The notes beneath the pieces are model-generated. The model saw nothing but the letters and a program-made list of their open reading frames with translations, searched no databases and had not been told where the DNA came from. The translations under genes were made by a program, and so were the position numbers. From positions 2,232,001-2,296,000 of the forward strand of contig JACDTU010000002.1 of the NCBI GenBank assembly GCA_022376465.1: DNA of 64,000 nucleotides. The letters run 5' to 3'. Positions 60,601 through 64,000 of the stretch are shown here, piece after piece (positions within the stretch are counted from its first letter, which is position 1; each line of letters starts with the position of its first letter). Source of the DNA: Cubamyces lactineus. Lineage: Eukaryota > Basidiomycota > Agaricomycetes > Polyporales > Polyporaceae.

Positions 60601-61192
60601 CAAGTTGCCGCCGTCGCACGGGTACGATTCTATTCTGGTCGTTTGCGACCGCCTCACTCGTTACGCCCATTTTATTCCCTGCGTCGAGTCGTTGGATGCG
60701 CCGGGCCTCGCCTGGTTATTCCTCGATCGCGTCTTTCGTTATCATGGCCTTCCCACGTCCATCATTTCGGACAGAGGCTCCACGTTCATTTCGAAGTTTT
60801 GGTCAGAACTTACCACTCTTTTACAGATCGAACTCAAGCACTCAACGGCGTATCACCCGCAAACGGACGGACTGACCGAGCGTACCAACCAGACGCTCGA
60901 GACGTACCTCCGCGCGTACGTCTCCTATCAACAGGACGACTGGGTGGACTATCTGCCACTTGCCGAGTTCGCTTTCAACAACCATGCGAGCGACTCGACG
61001 AAACAGTCACCTTTCTACGCTAATTTCGGTTTCCACCCAGCACTCGACCCTCAGCTCTCCGACCACTCCCCAGTCCCCGCTGCTGCCGATATCGCCGCAC
61101 GTTTGGCCCGTCTCCACGACGAGCTTCGCATGCAGCTCAAGGCCGCGCAAGATCGACAATCCGTCTACTACAACCGTCGCGTCTCTCACTAG
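57606..61192 (+). pseudogene. pol: Gypsy Pol polyprotein (PR-RT-RNaseH-IN), frameshifted and truncated
   Basis: In the -1 frame after gag: aspartic protease (LVDSGATDS, ~57846), a Pro/Ser-rich linker, reverse transcriptase with CVDYRGLNAIT, VMPFGLTNAP and the YIDD catalytic box at 59256-59267, then RT thumb/connection. Near 59675 a single base is missing and the frame changes. RNase H follows (ATDASDFAIAG, VYDKELLAIVESF). The integrase has an HHCC zinc site (HDSPLAGHPG..CDTCARIKAP), a core with SMDFIVKLP, SDRGSTFISKFW and HPQTDGLTER, and part of the C-terminal region. Translation stops at TAG 61190-61192, a stop created by the first bases of the foldback element. The chromodomain region, if any, is lost. 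The copy cannot make full Pol. Confidence 0.9.
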
Positions 61193-62520
61193 TGGTTTCC
61201 ATTTTTATAATATAATCACCCACCAACATGGTTGGAGTGTGTGTCTTTTGTGGCCACTGGTTGTAAATGTAATTCAGGTGGTCCAGCATTATAATATCGG
61301 CATTGGCCCACTATTATAATACATTGTAAATGAGCTGGGCAGCAGCCAGACCTGCGCGTATTTCATTGTAAATGACCTGGGCAGCCTCTAGATCAGCGCG
61401 TATTTGATTGTAAATGGGCTGGGCAGCCAATCTTATCTTTATCTGGGCGCTTTTTCAACGCTTTTGGGCGCTTTTTTGGGTGATATTTGGGCGCTTTTTT
61501 TGCTGTTATCTGGGCGCTTTTTTTGGTTGTTATCTGGGTGCTTTTTGGGCTGTTATCTGGGCGCTTTTTGGGCTCCTATTTGGGCGCTTTTTGGGCGCTT
61601 TTTTGCGTCCAAATAGGGCAGGTATATTCAACACCTCCCTGCCCCCCTCTGGGGCTCTATTAGGGCACCCTATTGGGCTAGAAATATGCATAATATGTAT
61701 GTGTATGCTGTAGTTCATCTCTATGTGCACAGCCATAGAACAGGGCAGGGAAAATAGCCTAAAAATGCGACCCCAGAGCAGGGGCCACCAGGAGGGGACC
61801 ACTGCAGGGTGGCTGGGCTGGCTTCCTCTGGGCCAATTCCTATGAGTAATATATCATTCAAAAGGTGCTTGAAAGGGCTTTCCAACATATGTTTTTGCAG
61901 GAGGAAACATGCAGTATTGGTAGAGATATGGACCATCGCATTTTTGCCAAAAATGGCCATTTTGTTTCCTTGATTGCTTGGCAACCAGGCATTCCCTCAG
62001 GCCTCCCTTGATACCATTAGATTTGCATTTTGAAGGGCTTTCTAACGGTAGTAAATATATGGCATTCTGACCACATGCATTGTCACCCTCCTCCTGCCCC
62101 TCCCCCACTTTACCACCTCATAGCACCTGCAGTTCGTGGTCTTTCCCTGTGATCTCTTTTGATCCTTGTAGTATACATACATAACTATGTATCTACAGCT
62201 TTACATGCCCTAATATGGCCTACACCCAATGGAATTCATCTATGTGCATTTTCGTACTTTTCAGGTTCTCCCTCCCATATCTCTGCACCCAGAGCAGCTA
62301 TTGCCTTCGTTGTTTTTGCACTTTGTGCCTATACATCTCTACTACATGTCTGTAGAAGCTCAATTTTATCGAATGCAGTAATCAGAATTGAGCTCCTTAT
62401 CAGCTGTAGCAGGCAGATCCTGTTTTGGCTTATATCTAGGTCATTACTTTTTGATCAGATGGCACATTCATATGCTACTCATCTATAGCTACCTGTAACA
62501 ACAAGAATCATGAGATTTGG
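61188..62520 (+). repeat. Left arm of the foldback element
   Basis: 1,333 bp, exact reverse complement of 62668-64000 wherever compared. Contains three 42-bp direct repeats (61323-61429) and a cluster of TGGGCGCTTTTT-type words (61440-61610). Short open frames here appear mirrored in the other arm and are not taken as genes. Confidence 0.9.
61323..61429 (+). repeat. 42-bp tandem repeats in the subterminal region of the foldback arm
   Basis: ATTGTAAATG-x-x-CTGGGCAGC starts at 61323, 61365 and 61407, a 42-bp period over about 2.5 copies. The mirror set lies at 63759-63865. Subterminal repeats of this kind often bind transposase. Confidence 0.8.
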
Positions 62521-62667
62521 ATGAGTGGTTGCAGAGATATGGCACAGAGGCACCAAATGCTGCCTGTTCAGCTGTGCACTGCATGCATTTCCGGAGCAGT
62601 GCAACTGCACACAGTGCAAGTTTGGGTGTCCAGGAGGACCATCTCCTGTAGCTCACTCAATTCTTCA
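62521..62667. other. Spacer between the foldback arms
   Basis: 147 nt unique sequence that would form the loop of the hairpin RNA or DNA. Contains several TGCA-centred words (TGCACTGCATGCA, CAACTGCACACAGTGCAA) but no reading frame of note. Confidence 0.8.
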
Positions 62668-64000
62668 CCAAATCTCATGATTCTTGTTGTTACAGGTAGC
62701 TATAGATGAGTAGCATATGAATGTGCCATCTGATCAAAAAGTAATGACCTAGATATAAGCCAAAACAGGATCTGCCTGCTACAGCTGATAAGGAGCTCAA
62801 TTCTGATTACTGCATTCGATAAAATTGAGCTTCTACAGACATGTAGTAGAGATGTATAGGCACAAAGTGCAAAAACAACGAAGGCAATAGCTGCTCTGGG
62901 TGCAGAGATATGGGAGGGAGAACCTGAAAAGTACGAAAATGCACATAGATGAATTCCATTGGGTGTAGGCCATATTAGGGCATGTAAAGCTGTAGATACA
63001 TAGTTATGTATGTATACTACAAGGATCAAAAGAGATCACAGGGAAAGACCACGAACTGCAGGTGCTATGAGGTGGTAAAGTGGGGGAGGGGCAGGAGGAG
63101 GGTGACAATGCATGTGGTCAGAATGCCATATATTTACTACCGTTAGAAAGCCCTTCAAAATGCAAATCTAATGGTATCAAGGGAGGCCTGAGGGAATGCC
63201 TGGTTGCCAAGCAATCAAGGAAACAAAATGGCCATTTTTGGCAAAAATGCGATGGTCCATATCTCTACCAATACTGCATGTTTCCTCCTGCAAAAACATA
63301 TGTTGGAAAGCCCTTTCAAGCACCTTTTGAATGATATATTACTCATAGGAATTGGCCCAGAGGAAGCCAGCCCAGCCACCCTGCAGTGGTCCCCTCCTGG
63401 TGGCCCCTGCTCTGGGGTCGCATTTTTAGGCTATTTTCCCTGCCCTGTTCTATGGCTGTGCACATAGAGATGAACTACAGCATACACATACATATTATGC
63501 ATATTTCTAGCCCAATAGGGTGCCCTAATAGAGCCCCAGAGGGGGGCAGGGAGGTGTTGAATATACCTGCCCTATTTGGACGCAAAAAAGCGCCCAAAAA
63601 GCGCCCAAATAGGAGCCCAAAAAGCGCCCAGATAACAGCCCAAAAAGCACCCAGATAACAACCAAAAAAAGCGCCCAGATAACAGCAAAAAAAGCGCCCA
63701 AATATCACCCAAAAAAGCGCCCAAAAGCGTTGAAAAAGCGCCCAGATAAAGATAAGATTGGCTGCCCAGCCCATTTACAATCAAATACGCGCTGATCTAG
63801 AGGCTGCCCAGGTCATTTACAATGAAATACGCGCAGGTCTGGCTGCTGCCCAGCTCATTTACAATGTATTATAATAGTGGGCCAATGCCGATATTATAAT
63901 GCTGGACCACCTGAATTACATTTACAACCAGTGGCCACAAAAGACACACACTCCAACCATGTTGGTGGGTGATTATATTATAAAAATGGAAACCACTAGT
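62668..64000 (-). repeat. Right arm of the foldback element (to window end)
   Basis: Reverse complement of 61188-62520. The window ends at the base that mirrors 61188, so whether the arm continues beyond cannot be seen. Confidence 0.88.

Larger units (their letters stand above)
55927..61192 (+). mobile_element. Ty3/gypsy LTR retrotransposon, Tf1/sushi-like, truncated by a later insertion
   Basis: The element begins with a 325-bp LTR (55927-56251, TGTAACGG...CCGTTACA), then a self-complementary primer site, gag (56386-57609) and pol in the order protease, reverse transcriptase, RNase H, integrase, which defines Ty3/gypsy. The 3' part of pol and the 3' LTR are not seen because a foldback element starts at 61188. 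Pol also carries a one-base frameshift near 59675. It sits inside the KDZ-associated gene, so it is younger than that gene; the foldback is younger still. Confidence 0.92.
61188..64000. mobile_element. Foldback element: 2.8-kb near-perfect palindrome inserted in pol
   Basis: Two 1,333-bp inverted arms (61188-62520 and 62668-64000) flank a 147-nt spacer. Many mirrored positions were checked and all sum to 125188, so no indel separates the arms. The outer ends read ACTAGTGGTTTCC and GGAAACCACTAGT. It has no transposase gene, is more AT-rich than its surroundings, and interrupts the integrase end of pol. This fits a non-autonomous foldback or long-TIR DNA transposon. The right flank is not in the window, so a target-site duplication cannot be tested. 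The family is not recognised. An assembly palindrome is a less likely alternative because of the asymmetric spacer. Confidence 0.8.

Noticed and set aside
61404..61713. 70- and 99-codon frames in the foldback arm, mirrored at 63475-63784
   Set aside because: They come from the repeated GGGCGCTTTTT words and exist twice only because the arms mirror each other.

Overview
This window is nuclear DNA from a filamentous basidiomycete, most likely an Agaricomycete. The genes are densely spaced and cut by many short introns, mostly 49-70 nt. They include an RNAi-type RNA-dependent RNA polymerase, a white-collar-2 photoreceptor partner, DASH subunit Dad3, a Zn2Cys6 regulator and a KDZ-transposon gene with fungal CxC cysteine clusters. 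Exon models were joined by hand from splice consensus, reading frame and conserved family motifs; no transcript evidence was available.

Layout. Positions 1-2567 hold two tandem Old Yellow Enzyme genes on the + strand, the first cut by the window edge. Positions 2711-17024 hold three tandem minus-strand genes in transcription order: STT4 (phosphatidylinositol 4-kinase alpha), the RdRP, and a glutaminyl cyclase-like M28 protein. Positions 17482-30000 hold an AGC-like kinase, a BTB protein, a small unrecognised gene head to head with DAD3, ARPC1 and a GNAT acetyltransferase. Positions 30399-37275 encode a 2,102-residue kinesin-4-like motor. Then follow an SDR dehydrogenase, IPK1, a white-collar-2 homologue, a Zn2Cys6 factor, a small secreted protein and a UDP-glycosyltransferase (to 52345).

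The right end (53408-64000) is a stack of nested mobile elements. A KDZ-associated cysteine-cluster gene is broken by a Ty3/gypsy chromovirus-like element at 55927. The pol gene of that element is cut at 61188 by a foldback element with two 1,333-bp inverted arms around a 147-nt spacer. The gypsy element carries a Tf1-like self-priming site and a textbook -1 frameshift signal between gag and pol.

The most unusual gene-level signals are in STT4. Its conserved kinase motifs are rebuilt only by an apparent AT-AC intron followed by an 8-nt microexon, and its C-terminus by a 10-nt microexon. No rRNA, convincing tRNA or CRISPR array was seen.
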